From assembly GCA_963675435.1 (NCBI GenBank), contig OY776216.1, positions 4,402,001-4,466,000 of the forward strand: a DNA stretch of 64,000 bases, written 5' to 3'. Shown in pieces: positions 45,390-52,908 of the stretch. The translations under genes were made by a program, and so were the position numbers. The notes below the pieces were generated by a model that was not told the origin of the DNA, made no database searches, and saw only the letters and a list, made by a program, of their open reading frames with translations. Position 1 is the stretch's first letter; the number at the start of each line of letters is the position of its first letter. The stretch is from Saccharicrinis sp963675435. Its GTDB lineage: Bacteria; Bacteroidota; Bacteroidia; Bacteroidales; Marinilabiliaceae.

Positions 45390-46403
45390 ATGATTATTCA
45401 GAAAAACTTCTCGCTAAAACAGTATAATACATTTCATTTTGATGTTAAAACAAAATATTTTTCCGCACCTCAAAACACCAGTCAATTAAATGAATTGATC
45501 AATGATAATATTGTTGATAAGAATGATATTTTAATTCTGGGCGGTGGAAGCAACATCTTGTTTTCTAAAGATTATCATGGTTTAATTATTAAGCCGGCTA
45601 TTGATTATATTAAAATACTTGATTCCACTCCACACAAAGTTTGGGTTGAAGTTGGAGCAGGGGTGGAATGGGACACATTTGTTAGTTGGGCAGTTTCAAA
45701 TAATTATTTTGGTATTGAAAACTTGTCATTAATACCAGGCACTATCGGAGCTTGTCCTGTGCAAAATATTGGTGCATATGGTGCAGAAGCAAAAGATGTT
45801 ATCACACATGTTAATGGGATATTTTTAGATAGTGGCAATCCTTTTCGTTTAAAAAATAAGGATTGTAAGTTTTCCTATAGAAATAGCATTTTTAAAAATG
45901 AACACAAAGGAAATGCAATAATCACATCTGTATGTTTTGAATTAAGTAAAGATGAAAATTTTAAGATTAACTATGGAGATGTAAAAGCGAAGGTTAATGA
46001 ATTGGGAGCTTTAAGCTTAGCTAACATCCGAAAAGCGATTATTGAAATTAGAGAATCAAAATTACCAGATCACAACTTGTTTGGCAATGTTGGTAGCTTC
46101 TTTAAAAATCCGATTATTGAAAAAGTGCTGAGTGAAAATATCCAACAAGAATATCCTGATGTTCCAATCTACAACATATCCGACACTCATGTAAAAATTG
46201 CAGCAGGATGGATGATTGACAAATGTAATTGGAAAGGCAAATCAATAAGAGATGCAGCTGTTCATGAAAAACAGGCCTTGGTTTTGATTAATAAAACAGG
46301 AAAGGCCAATGGAGAAGACATTTTAAAATTAGCATCAGAGATTGAAAATTCAGTTTTTGAGAAATTCGGAATTTCAATTGAAAAAGAAGTAAATATTATT
46401 TAA
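45390..46403 (+). CDS. murB: UDP-N-acetylmuramate dehydrogenase
   Basis: 337 residues. FAD-binding blocks LILGGGSNILFSKDYHGLII and the NLSLIPGTIGACPVQNIGAYG segment are present, with catalytic-type FGNVGSFFKNPIIE (Ser) and IAAGWMIDKCNWKG near the end. MurB reduces UDP-GlcNAc-enolpyruvate to UDP-MurNAc with NADPH in peptidoglycan synthesis. It follows the tyrosine kinase gene by 11 bp. Its stop codon (TAA at 46401-46403) lies inside the left end of a MITE-like element, so the last few codons/stop context may be a product of that insertion. Confidence 0.95.
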   Translation: MIIQKNFSLKQYNTFHFDVKTKYFSAPQNTSQLNELINDNIVDKNDILILGGGSNILFSKDYHGLIIKPAIDYIKILDSTPHKVWVEVGAGVEWDTFVSWAVSNNYFGIENLSLIPGTIGACPVQNIGAYGAEAKDVITHVNGIFLDSGNPFRLKNKDCKFSYRNSIFKNEHKGNAIITSVCFELSKDENFKINYGDVKAKVNELGALSLANIRKAIIEIRESKLPDHNLFGNVGSFFKNPIIEKVLSENIQQEYPDVPIYNISDTHVKIAAGWMIDKCNWKGKSIRDAAVHEKQALVLINKTGKANGEDILKLASEIENSVFEKFGISIEKEVNII

Positions 46404-46574
46404 ACCCGCAATATGCATTAAACCATCTATTACACATTGAAATTACTTCAAAACAAGACACTTCGTTACTTCACTTCAACTCACCAGAACGATGCTATGC
46501 CTTGTTTCAGTAAAGCCTTGTTTTATGGTACTTTCAATGTTCATTACGAAATTCTAATACATAATCCGGGTTAA
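46400..46574 (-). mobile_element. 175-bp MITE-like element, copy 2 (inverted)
   Basis: Reverse complement of the element at 9882-10056 with only about two differences over 175 bp. It begins TTAAACCCGCAATATGCATT and ends at AATCCGGGTTAA. Its first bases supply the TAA stop of murB and its right end abuts the A-run of the minus-strand terminator, so it sits in the small space between two converging transcripts. TTAA occurs at both outer ends. Confidence 0.75.
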
Positions 46575-46632
46575 ATAAAAAAGTGCAGTATTAGATAGCA
46601 CAAACAAAACATAAAAGCTATCGTAATACTGC
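46575..46632 (-). terminator. terminator of the NifX/MinD operon
   Basis: GCAGTATTAGATAGC (46585-46599) pairs with GCTATCGTAATACTGC (46617-46632) with one bulge; on the minus strand the stem is followed by CACTTTTTTAT. It is 60 bp beyond the thioesterase stop. Confidence 0.75.
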
Positions 46633-46692
46633 GACCTGAAATAATAGGAAACCCAACCTTCCTAAATAATGACAATGTTCTATAATTCGAAT

Positions 46693-47124
46693 TTAATTTC
46701 TTAAAACAGATAACGACTCCTCAAATTCTTTTTCTAATATTTTGTAAACAAAATTAGGTACCTGCATTGGAACTCTGGTTTCTTTATTAACAAAAACCAC
46801 TTCTGAATTACCTTTGCTTACTATTTTATTTTCTTTATTTCGAATTTCAAAGAAAAACTGAAATCGAACTTTAGGCAGTTCTTTAATAGTAGTTTTAATG
46901 GTTAAAAGTTCGTCATACCTTGCAGGCGTTTTATATTGGATATTAAAAGAAATAACAGGTAACATATACCCGTGCTCTTCTAACTCAAAATCGTTAATTC
47001 CATACTTACGCAACAACTCTGTGCGTGCCTGATGACAATAGGTAACATGATTTGCATGATAAACATACCCCATCTGGTCCACTTCATCATATCTTGGTCG
47101 TATATTAAATTTATCTATAATCAT
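46693..47124 (-). CDS. hotdog-fold acyl-CoA thioesterase, YbgC/FadM type
   Basis: 143 residues. The active-site segment RYDEVDQMGYVYHANHVTYC with the Asp (D16) and the following H/N pattern is the 4HBT hallmark. Cytoplasmic enzymes of this group hydrolyse acyl-CoA or acyl-ACP thioesters. The preceding ATPase gene (47127-48008) ends 2 bp before its ATG and the strand is shared, so it is the last gene of the NifX/MinD operon. Whether that linkage is functional or just read-through cannot be told. Confidence 0.85.
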   Translation of the reverse strand: MIIDKFNIRPRYDEVDQMGYVYHANHVTYCHQARTELLRKYGINDFELEEHGYMLPVISFNIQYKTPARYDELLTIKTTIKELPKVRFQFFFEIRNKENKIVSKGNSEVVFVNKETRVPMQVPNFVYKILEKEFEESLSVLRN

Positions 47125-47126
47125 AT

Positions 47127-48008
47127 CTAATTTTTAGATTCATTTGCGGATATTTTACTCCAAATATTTTTAATCTGTTGAGTCAATTCTGAATCTGGAG
47201 CGTACTCTACAAGTGTTTTTCCATCTACCATTGATTCAACCCATTGCTTATTAAAAGGGACTTTTGCCAACAATGGAATATCATTTTTAATAAAATAAGT
47301 TTCTAACTGAAGGCTGATGGTATCATTAATATCGGCTTTATTAATAATACCAACAACAGGTATATTAAAGGATTTTACCAACTCAACCAAACGACTTGCA
47401 TCATTTAATCCAGATTTAGTTGGCTCGGTAACCAATACCACCAAATTTGTTCCAGAAATAGAAGAAATAGCAGCACAACCTATTCCCGGAGGCCCATCAT
47501 TAATAATATATGCAGCATTATTTTCTTTAGCTATTTCCTTTGCCTTACCTCTAATTTTTGAAACTAATCTACCTGAATTTTCCTCGCCCGGTCCCATTTT
47601 CGCATGCACCATAACACCATGCCTGGTAGTAGATATATACCAGGAATTATTATTACTCACCTTTGTAGAAATAGCATGTTCAGGACAAACTCTTTCACAC
47701 AACTTACATCCCTCACAAAGAAAAGGATTCACATAATAACTCCCCTCTTCAAGGATATCGACAGCATTAAAATGACAATTTTCATAACACAAGCCACACT
47801 TACTACAGTCATTATTATTAATAATAGCAAAACAACCACTTTCAAACTCATACACCTCCTTTATCTTAGGCTGTAATAGCAAATGTAAATCAGCTGCATC
47901 AACATCATTATCACATAACACAGCATTTTTAGCTACACTTGCTAAAGCTGCAGTAAATGATGTTTTTCCTGTTCCTCCTTTACCGCTAAGAATGGTAATT
48001 TCCTTCAT
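47127..48008 (-). CDS. MinD/ParA-like ATPase with ferredoxin insert, second of pair
   Basis: 293 residues. Walker A SGKGGTGKTSF at 8-18. Between about 60 and 115 there are two 4Fe-4S motifs: CSKCGLCYENCHFNAVDILE and CEGCKLCERVCPEHAISTKV. The switch region has YIINDGPPGIGCAAISSISG and VVLVTEPTKSGLNDASRLVE. Paralogous to the upstream gene, with which it overlaps by 23 bp. Such pairs occur with NifX-like proteins in the ORP sets of anaerobes and are thought to load or move iron-sulfur units; an actual substrate is not established. Confidence 0.93.
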   Translation of the reverse strand: MKEITILSGKGGTGKTSFTAALASVAKNAVLCDNDVDAADLHLLLQPKIKEVYEFESGCFAIINNNDCSKCGLCYENCHFNAVDILEEGSYYVNPFLCEGCKLCERVCPEHAISTKVSNNNSWYISTTRHGVMVHAKMGPGEENSGRLVSKIRGKAKEIAKENNAAYIINDGPPGIGCAAISSISGTNLVVLVTEPTKSGLNDASRLVELVKSFNIPVVGIINKADINDTISLQLETYFIKNDIPLLAKVPFNKQWVESMVDGKTLVEYAPDSELTQQIKNIWSKISANESKN

Positions 48009-48879
48009 CTACATAAATCTTTTGACTTAAAATATCTACTATCTTAATAAAGTCAGTTTTTAAATCCATAGGTAAACATTCCCCCAGCAATCCTTCTGCA
48101 TATAATGCTGCAAACTCTCGCTTAAAAGGTATTTCACCTAAAAGTTCAATATTATTTTGCAATAAATAATCTTGTGTTTCATTTGATCCTAGCCCTGATT
48201 TATTAATGACAACTCCAAACTCTTTATTTAAATCCTTCATCAGCTCTATTGTCAACTTTAAATCATGTAGTCCAAAAGGAGTTGGTTCTGTAACTAATAC
48301 AACAAAATCAGCATCTGCTACAGATTGTACTACTGAACAGCTAGTTCCGGGAGGAGCATCGTATAAGATAATATCAGAACTTTCATCTGCTCTGTTTTTC
48401 AATTCCTTAATTAACATAGTTTGCATAGCTGAACCAATTTGCAATTTTCCTTCAAGCAAACCTTTACCTAAGCCCAAATCATAATGTGTAACATTTCCTA
48501 TGGAGTGTTCAACTTCTTTTATTGCTTCTTCTGTGCAAGCTACAGAGCATGCACCACAAGAATGACATAACACATCATTCACCTGAATAAATTTTACGGG
48601 TGGAATAATTGTTAATGCATTAAACTCACAATAATCCGAACACTTTCTGCAATAGGTACATTGATCTTCATTGATTTCAGGAATCATTTGATGAATCGTT
48701 TCCTGAAACCCTTTGGTATAATTTGGAAAAAACAATAAGTCATTGGGTTCTTCAACATCACAATCCAGCATTTGAATATTACCTGTGACTTCCTTAGCCA
48801 GGAAATGATATAAATTTACAGCAACTGAAGTTTTTCCTGTACCACCCTTCCCACTTGCTATTGTAATTTTATAACTCAT
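47986..48879 (-). CDS. MinD/ParA-like ATPase with ferredoxin insert, first of pair
   Basis: 297 residues. Walker A ASGKGGTGKTSVAVNLYHFL at the N-terminus; 4Fe-4S motifs CTYCRKCSDYCEFNALTIIP and CHSCGACSVACTEEAIKEVE at about 70-120; switch LYDAPPGTSCSVVQSVADAD; WLVTEP-like VVLVTEPTPFGLHDLKL. Same architecture as the next gene but diverged, so probably a heterodimer of ATPases. It overlaps the DUF89 stop by one base and the next ATPase start by 23 bp, indicating translational coupling. Confidence 0.93.
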   Translation of the reverse strand: MSYKITIASGKGGTGKTSVAVNLYHFLAKEVTGNIQMLDCDVEEPNDLLFFPNYTKGFQETIHQMIPEINEDQCTYCRKCSDYCEFNALTIIPPVKFIQVNDVLCHSCGACSVACTEEAIKEVEHSIGNVTHYDLGLGKGLLEGKLQIGSAMQTMLIKELKNRADESSDIILYDAPPGTSCSVVQSVADADFVVLVTEPTPFGLHDLKLTIELMKDLNKEFGVVINKSGLGSNETQDYLLQNNIELLGEIPFKREFAALYAEGLLGECLPMDLKTDFIKIVDILSQKIYVDEGNYHS

Positions 48880-49733
48880 TAATTATATTCCTTATTTTGT
48901 ACTTTAACAATTAAACTACCTTCTTGTACTCCTAGCATATTTGCAACAGGCTTACATTTTGCCATTAATAAAAAACAAATAGTTTTATGTTGAATATCCA
49001 TCAATCCTTCATAATTCCCCTGCCCTTTTGAAATAATTAAATCAGCATGCTTAAAGGCATCTAAAAATTCATCCGAACAACAATCCATCAAAGTAGAAGG
49101 CGCATCGTAACCATTTGAAATAATATCACAAACCTGATCCATAGCAACTAATCCGGCATCTTCATAAGTAACGTCATTTATCACTGGCTTCCCCCTCACA
49201 ACATAAACTAATTTTTTATGTTGTAATACCTCTATTAATAGCTTGTCAAAAACTATTTCTCCAGCATTATCACCTAAGTACAATATGCTTTCTACAGAAT
49301 GTATCAGATCAAATAACTTTTGGGAATGATCTATGGCAAAGGGTAACTCAACAAGCTCTTTAATTTTCTTGGTAATATCATCAGGCTGCGTATGAGCTCC
49401 ATAATCAATAATATTACCAGCAACAGCTAATTTTACTGCAGTAAATAACGGATTGTTACTATTGAAAACATAAGATTTCCAATATTCATAATCACCTAAC
49501 AAAATCTTATTAGCATGCAATTTTTCTTCCCAATAAAGTGTATTGCATTGAATTTTTTCGCTTGCTAGTCTGTGAATATAAGTTGCTATTAATGGGTTTG
49601 ATTGAGACTTATACCCACTTAAAATCCTCTTTGCTTCTTTTGATAATTCTAAGCCATCCTCAGCCGACAAATTAAACTTTTTAATTAGTTTATCAATCGT
49701 ATTAAGATGGCAGTCATAGCACAAATCCACCAT
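48879..49733 (-). CDS. DUF89 (ARMT1-like) family protein
   Basis: 284 residues. It begins MVDLCYDCHLNTIDKLIKKF with a CxxC pair, and has the family core with NIIDYGAHTQPDD, SILYLGDNAGEIVFDKLLIE, VVRGKPVINDVTYEDA, IISNGYDAPSTLMDCCSD and DLIISKGQGNYEGLMD. The DNAGE and DLIISKGQGN blocks hold the metal-binding acids of DUF89 damage-control phosphatases, which dephosphorylate metabolites or their by-products. It sits between the NifX-like gene and the ATPases, overlapping the latter by 1 bp. A cofactor-phosphatase role in iron-sulfur assembly is only an inference from context. Confidence 0.85.
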   Translation of the reverse strand: MVDLCYDCHLNTIDKLIKKFNLSAEDGLELSKEAKRILSGYKSQSNPLIATYIHRLASEKIQCNTLYWEEKLHANKILLGDYEYWKSYVFNSNNPLFTAVKLAVAGNIIDYGAHTQPDDITKKIKELVELPFAIDHSQKLFDLIHSVESILYLGDNAGEIVFDKLLIEVLQHKKLVYVVRGKPVINDVTYEDAGLVAMDQVCDIISNGYDAPSTLMDCCSDEFLDAFKHADLIISKGQGNYEGLMDIQHKTICFLLMAKCKPVANMLGVQEGSLIVKVQNKEYN

Positions 49734-49736
49734 AAT

Positions 49737-50078
49737 TTAGTGATCACAGTAATTAGCTGTAAACGTTAAAGATTCTTTCAAAAAACCTTCAATTAACTCA
49801 TTTAATGAAACCTGAGGAGCTCCAACAAAAGCATTAACACCATTAGACTGAAATAACTGAATGGCCTTTTGCCCCATTCCTCCGGCAATAATATCAGTAA
49901 CTCCTTTTTCTGATAAAAAGGGTGGTAATAGTCCTGGTTCATGTGGAGGAGGAACTATTTTCTCTTCTGAAACGACTTCACCATCAACAACAGACACTAA
50001 TGCAAAAAACTTACAATGTCCGAAATGACTATCTAAAATACCTGCTTCATTAACAGGAATAGCTATTTTCTTTTTCAT
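49737..50078 (-). CDS. NifX/NifB-type metallocluster-binding protein
   Basis: 113 residues. Starts MKKKIAIPVNEAGILDSHFG and continues HCKFFALVSV; the family's core blocks DIIAGGMGQKAIQLFQSNGV and GAPQVSLNELIEGFL are present. NifX-type single-domain proteins (the dinitrogenase iron-molybdenum cofactor family) bind metal clusters in nitrogenase, ORP and other systems. The His in HFGHCKF and the downstream LLPPFL-type loop are the usual cluster-binding positions. It ends 4 bp before DUF89 and shares its transcript. Confidence 0.92.
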   Translation of the reverse strand: MKKKIAIPVNEAGILDSHFGHCKFFALVSVVDGEVVSEEKIVPPPHEPGLLPPFLSEKGVTDIIAGGMGQKAIQLFQSNGVNAFVGAPQVSLNELIEGFLKESLTFTANYCDH

Positions 50079-50294
50079 TTCTTATTATTTTATGATTTCT
50101 AAATTCAAAAAAGAAAAGCAACAGAGTGTTTTTGTAGCAAACCGTAAACTATCATATTAATAAGCAATCATAATTTATATCAGACAACATTCTAATCATT
50201 CCGAAAATGAAGAAGCATTTAAAAATATTAGAACAAAAATTATTATTCGCTTATAAAAATTGCCAAACACCCTGTTACATTGATATAAAACACT

Positions 50295-50609
50295 TTATTT
50301 TAACTTATCTAAAATCTTTTGAACACTGGACCCTTCATTTTGAAGAATAACCATTTGAATCTTAAATTTATCCAGAAGATCCTTTGCTTTAGGACCAAAA
50401 TCCCCACTTATCACTTTACCAACACCTAACTCAACCATTCTTTCCGACACTTTTAATCCAGCCCCATTACTATCGTCAGCATTAACATTTTCAATAAATG
50501 TACACTCCCCACTCTCTTCATCATGTAAGCAAAACCAGGCAGCTCTGCCAAATCGTAAGTCAAAATCAGAATCCAAAGAATTCCCTGTAGATGTAATTAC
50601 CGTCTTCAT
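50295..50609 (-). CDS. NifX/NifB-type metallocluster-binding protein
   Basis: 104 residues. MKTVITSTGNSLDSDFDLRF and GRAAWFCLHD at the N-terminus, then VSERMVELGVGKVISGDFGP and AKDLLDKFKIQMVILQNEGS. It belongs to the same small cluster-binding family as the next gene but is diverged (SDFDLRFGRAAWF loop instead of SHFGHCKFF). Between it and the next gene is a 216-bp gap with no gene, so a second promoter may lie there. Nitrogenase genes are absent, so a nitrogen-fixation role is not suggested. Confidence 0.9.
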   Translation of the reverse strand: MKTVITSTGNSLDSDFDLRFGRAAWFCLHDEESGECTFIENVNADDSNGAGLKVSERMVELGVGKVISGDFGPKAKDLLDKFKIQMVILQNEGSSVQKILDKLK

Positions 50610-50747
50610 GTATTAAAATTTTAAAGTATTACTGAAATTGATTTAATAGGTAAGGATTAAAACATTTATATTCTAAAATAAATTCACTCTAATCCGATAT
50701 ATAAATTTCAACTCCAATTATATTATGGCTAAATAATATTTAATCCA

Positions 50748-51152
50748 TTATTGATTAATCATCTCTATTGATGATGACTTGCACACTGGACAATTCGTGT
50801 TTTCTACTGAAGATGGTTTTGTAAATTTGGCATGACATTTTGTACATAAAAACCATATTCCTTCTAACTCAACATTACCGTAAACGGTTGCTATTTCCTT
50901 AGCCTCAGTTAATGCTTTTGCTACTTTTCTTCTTGCACTTTCATATATACGTGCAAAAGTCGGTCGAGAAACTCCCATTAATTTTGCAGCTTCATCATGA
51001 TTCAAAAGATCATAATCTGCTAATTTTATAGCTTCATATTCTTCATAAAGTAACTCCACAACTCCGTTTGAATCACCATTAATTCCATAAGGTTTATAAC
51101 CTTGAAACTTTGGTGGAGCAACAATTTTTCTTAAAGTTTTTCTTCTTGGCAT
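50748..51152 (-). CDS. DUF134-family transcriptional regulator
   Basis: 134 residues. Starts MPRRKTLRKIVAPPKFQGYK, the usual N-terminus of DUF134, and contains a helix-turn-helix (LLNHDEAAKLMGVSRPTFAR, IYESARRKVAKAL) near 50-85. The C-terminus has CTKCHAKFTKPSSVENTNCP and VCKSSSI, a CxxC...CxxC zinc ribbon or cluster site. DUF134 proteins accompany metallocluster and ORP-type genes in anaerobes, presumably as regulators. It is the first gene of the operon, and two perfect palindromes sit right upstream; self-repression is the simplest reading. Confidence 0.88.
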   Translation of the reverse strand: MPRRKTLRKIVAPPKFQGYKPYGINGDSNGVVELLYEEYEAIKLADYDLLNHDEAAKLMGVSRPTFARIYESARRKVAKALTEAKEIATVYGNVELEGIWFLCTKCHAKFTKPSSVENTNCPVCKSSSIEMINQ

Positions 51153-51175
51153 GAGAACTTAATTCAATACTTATT

Positions 51176-51187
51176 GAGAATATTCTC
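51176..51187 (-). promoter_or_regulatory. palindromic operator, proximal half of a pair
   Basis: GAGAATATTCTC, a perfect 12-bp palindrome, 24 bp upstream of the DUF134 ATG. The second identical palindrome is 26 bp (centre to centre) away at 51202-51213, and the pair plus flanks (TATT...AATA) is itself an inverted repeat. Confidence 0.7.
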
Positions 51188-51191
51188 CTGA

Positions 51192-51199
51192 CAAATATA
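51192..51199 (-). promoter_or_regulatory. -7 promoter box between the two palindromes
   Basis: On the minus strand TATATTTG matches TAnnTTTG exactly and lies in the 14-bp gap between the palindromes. Binding of a repressor to the flanking sites would cover the promoter. The transcription start is expected about 7 bp downstream, inside or next to the proximal palindrome. Confidence 0.6.
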
Positions 51200-51201
51200 A
51201 A

Positions 51202-51213
51202 GAGAATATTCTC
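51202..51213 (-). promoter_or_regulatory. palindromic operator, distal half of a pair
   Basis: Second copy of GAGAATATTCTC, identical to 51176-51187. Confidence 0.7.
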
Positions 51214-51269
51214 AATAAAAAGTTATTTAATATATTTTAATACAAAAAAAGTAAATTCCATCTCATTTC

Positions 51270-51305
51270 AATAAGAGCGTATGTATAAACACATATGCTC
51301 TTATT
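51270..51305 (-). terminator. hairpin after the MATE transporter gene
   Basis: AATAAGAGCGTATGT (51270-51284) and ACATATGCTCTTATT (51291-51305) form a 15-bp stem with one G-U pair and 6-nt loop. Its T-run is weak. It lies 41 bp past the MATE stop on the minus strand. Confidence 0.6.
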
Positions 51306-51345
51306 AAAAATAATGAAATAGTAAAATCTTGGGGTAAGATAATAA

Positions 51346-52737
51346 TTATTGTAGTTTCTGACTATTTAAATCAGTTTGCTGAGCTATAGCTCTATTGATT
51401 TTTTTAATCTCACTGAATACAAAATATAAAGTAATCAGTCCCGCTAAAGTGTCGGCAATTGGGGTGGCCAACCAAACCCCACGAAGTCCCATTAAATCTG
51501 GTAGGATAAACAAACATGGGATTAATATGATAACCTGACGCAATAATGATAACAAGCTGGCCAATCCAGCTTTACCAATAGATTGATAATAATTTCCTAT
51601 AATAATCTGAAAACCAACCAAAGGCAATGCTAATAAAAATAGTTTTAATCCCTGAACTCCTATTTCTAACAATTCCTTATCGTCATCATTAAAAAGCATT
51701 ATAATTTGCTCAGGAAATAATTGACTAACAACAAATCCTAATATAGAAAACAATGTTGCCGATCCAATAGCAATAAGTAGTGTATGCTTAACTCGTTTAT
51801 AAATTTTAGCGCCATAATTAAATCCAATTATTGGCTGTATTGCCATATTGATAGCCAAAATAGTCATTACAATTAGCATTGTAACACTCATAATAACCCC
51901 CAATGCACCAACTGCCAAATCATTACCATGTTTTACTAGCTGAATATTATAAATACCAAATACAGCACTGGATGCCAATTGCATACTAAATGGAGCAAAA
52001 CCGATAGTAATAATATACCAAATTATATCACGCTTTAATATCATATTACGAAAATGCAATCGAATAACAGAACGACTACTATTGAAATGTGCAATCACCC
52101 AAATACAAAGAACAATTTGAGATATTACTGTGGCATAAGCTGCTCCTTTTACACCCAGCCCCATCTTCATTATAAATAGCCAATCTAGTATAATATTTAT
52201 ACCAGCACTTAACAACATGGATACCATGGCAATTTTAGCACTACCTTCAGATCTAATTAGATTATTTAAAGCATAACCCACAACATTAAACACAGCTCCT
52301 GCAAGTATAATATTTAAGTATTCTTTAGCATACCCATATGTTTCGGCATTAATACCAAAAAATCTCAATAAAGGATCACTAATTACAAAACCGATTACTG
52401 TAATTATTCCCGATACAATAATCATCAGTACAAAAGAGTTGCCTAAAACTTTTTCAGCCCGATCAAAATCCTTTTTGCCAAGGTTTAAAGAAATTCGCAC
52501 TCCTGCTCCCATCCCTACCATCATTCCAAAAGCCATCATGATAATCATAATAGGAAAAATAGCACTTAGTCCGGCCAATGCTAATGAGCCTACGCCCTGT
52601 CCAATATATATTCTATCAACAATATTGTATAAAGAATTAATAATAACTCCAGCAAAAGCAGGTAAAAAATATTTCCACATCAACTTAGGAATGGCTTCAA
52701 ACTCCAACTCCTTTACATTCTTACTCTGTCTAGTCAT
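51346..52737 (-). CDS. MATE-family multidrug/Na+ efflux transporter
   Basis: 463 residues with about twelve membrane spans. The N-terminal half contains PKLMWKYFLPAFAGVIINSL, YNIVDRIYIGQGVGSLALAG and AIFPIMIIMMAFGMMVGMGA; the inverted repeat half has AINMAIQPIIGFNYGAKIYK and GLRGVWLATPIADTLAGLIT. This is the MATE fold, DinF/NorM-like; it exports toxic cations or drugs in exchange for Na+ or H+. The NYG and PxxY patterns are intact. Preceding it on the strand is the YyaL-type gene, separated by a terminator. Confidence 0.93.
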   Translation of the reverse strand: MTRQSKNVKELEFEAIPKLMWKYFLPAFAGVIINSLYNIVDRIYIGQGVGSLALAGLSAIFPIMIIMMAFGMMVGMGAGVRISLNLGKKDFDRAEKVLGNSFVLMIIVSGIITVIGFVISDPLLRFFGINAETYGYAKEYLNIILAGAVFNVVGYALNNLIRSEGSAKIAMVSMLLSAGINIILDWLFIMKMGLGVKGAAYATVISQIVLCIWVIAHFNSSRSVIRLHFRNMILKRDIIWYIITIGFAPFSMQLASSAVFGIYNIQLVKHGNDLAVGALGVIMSVTMLIVMTILAINMAIQPIIGFNYGAKIYKRVKHTLLIAIGSATLFSILGFVVSQLFPEQIIMLFNDDDKELLEIGVQGLKLFLLALPLVGFQIIIGNYYQSIGKAGLASLLSLLRQVIILIPCLFILPDLMGLRGVWLATPIADTLAGLITLYFVFSEIKKINRAIAQQTDLNSQKLQ

Positions 52738-52810
52738 TTTAAAAAATTAAGGGAACAAAGGTAGTTAATTTCATTTTGCGACAAGATGAGATTATTTACT
52801 AATATGTACT

Positions 52811-52842
52811 AAAAACTCCCGCTTTGTAAAACAAAACGAGAG
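52811..52842 (-). terminator. intrinsic terminator after the SSP411-type gene
   Basis: 12-bp stem between 52816-52827 (CTCCCGCTTTGT) and 52831-52842 (ACAAAACGAGAG), with two G-U pairs, then TTTTT on the minus strand; lies 67 bp beyond the stop codon. Confidence 0.82.
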
Positions 52843-52908
52843 CCTAATCTGAAAACCAATACTTAAATCGATAACATACTCGACTATTAATTAATCAATA
52901 TAATTTCA

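Noticed and set aside
49737..50609. Nitrogenase cofactor genes implying nitrogen fixation
   Set aside because: The NifX-type family is also used in ORP and other systems, and no nifHDK, nifB or nifE/N gene is here.
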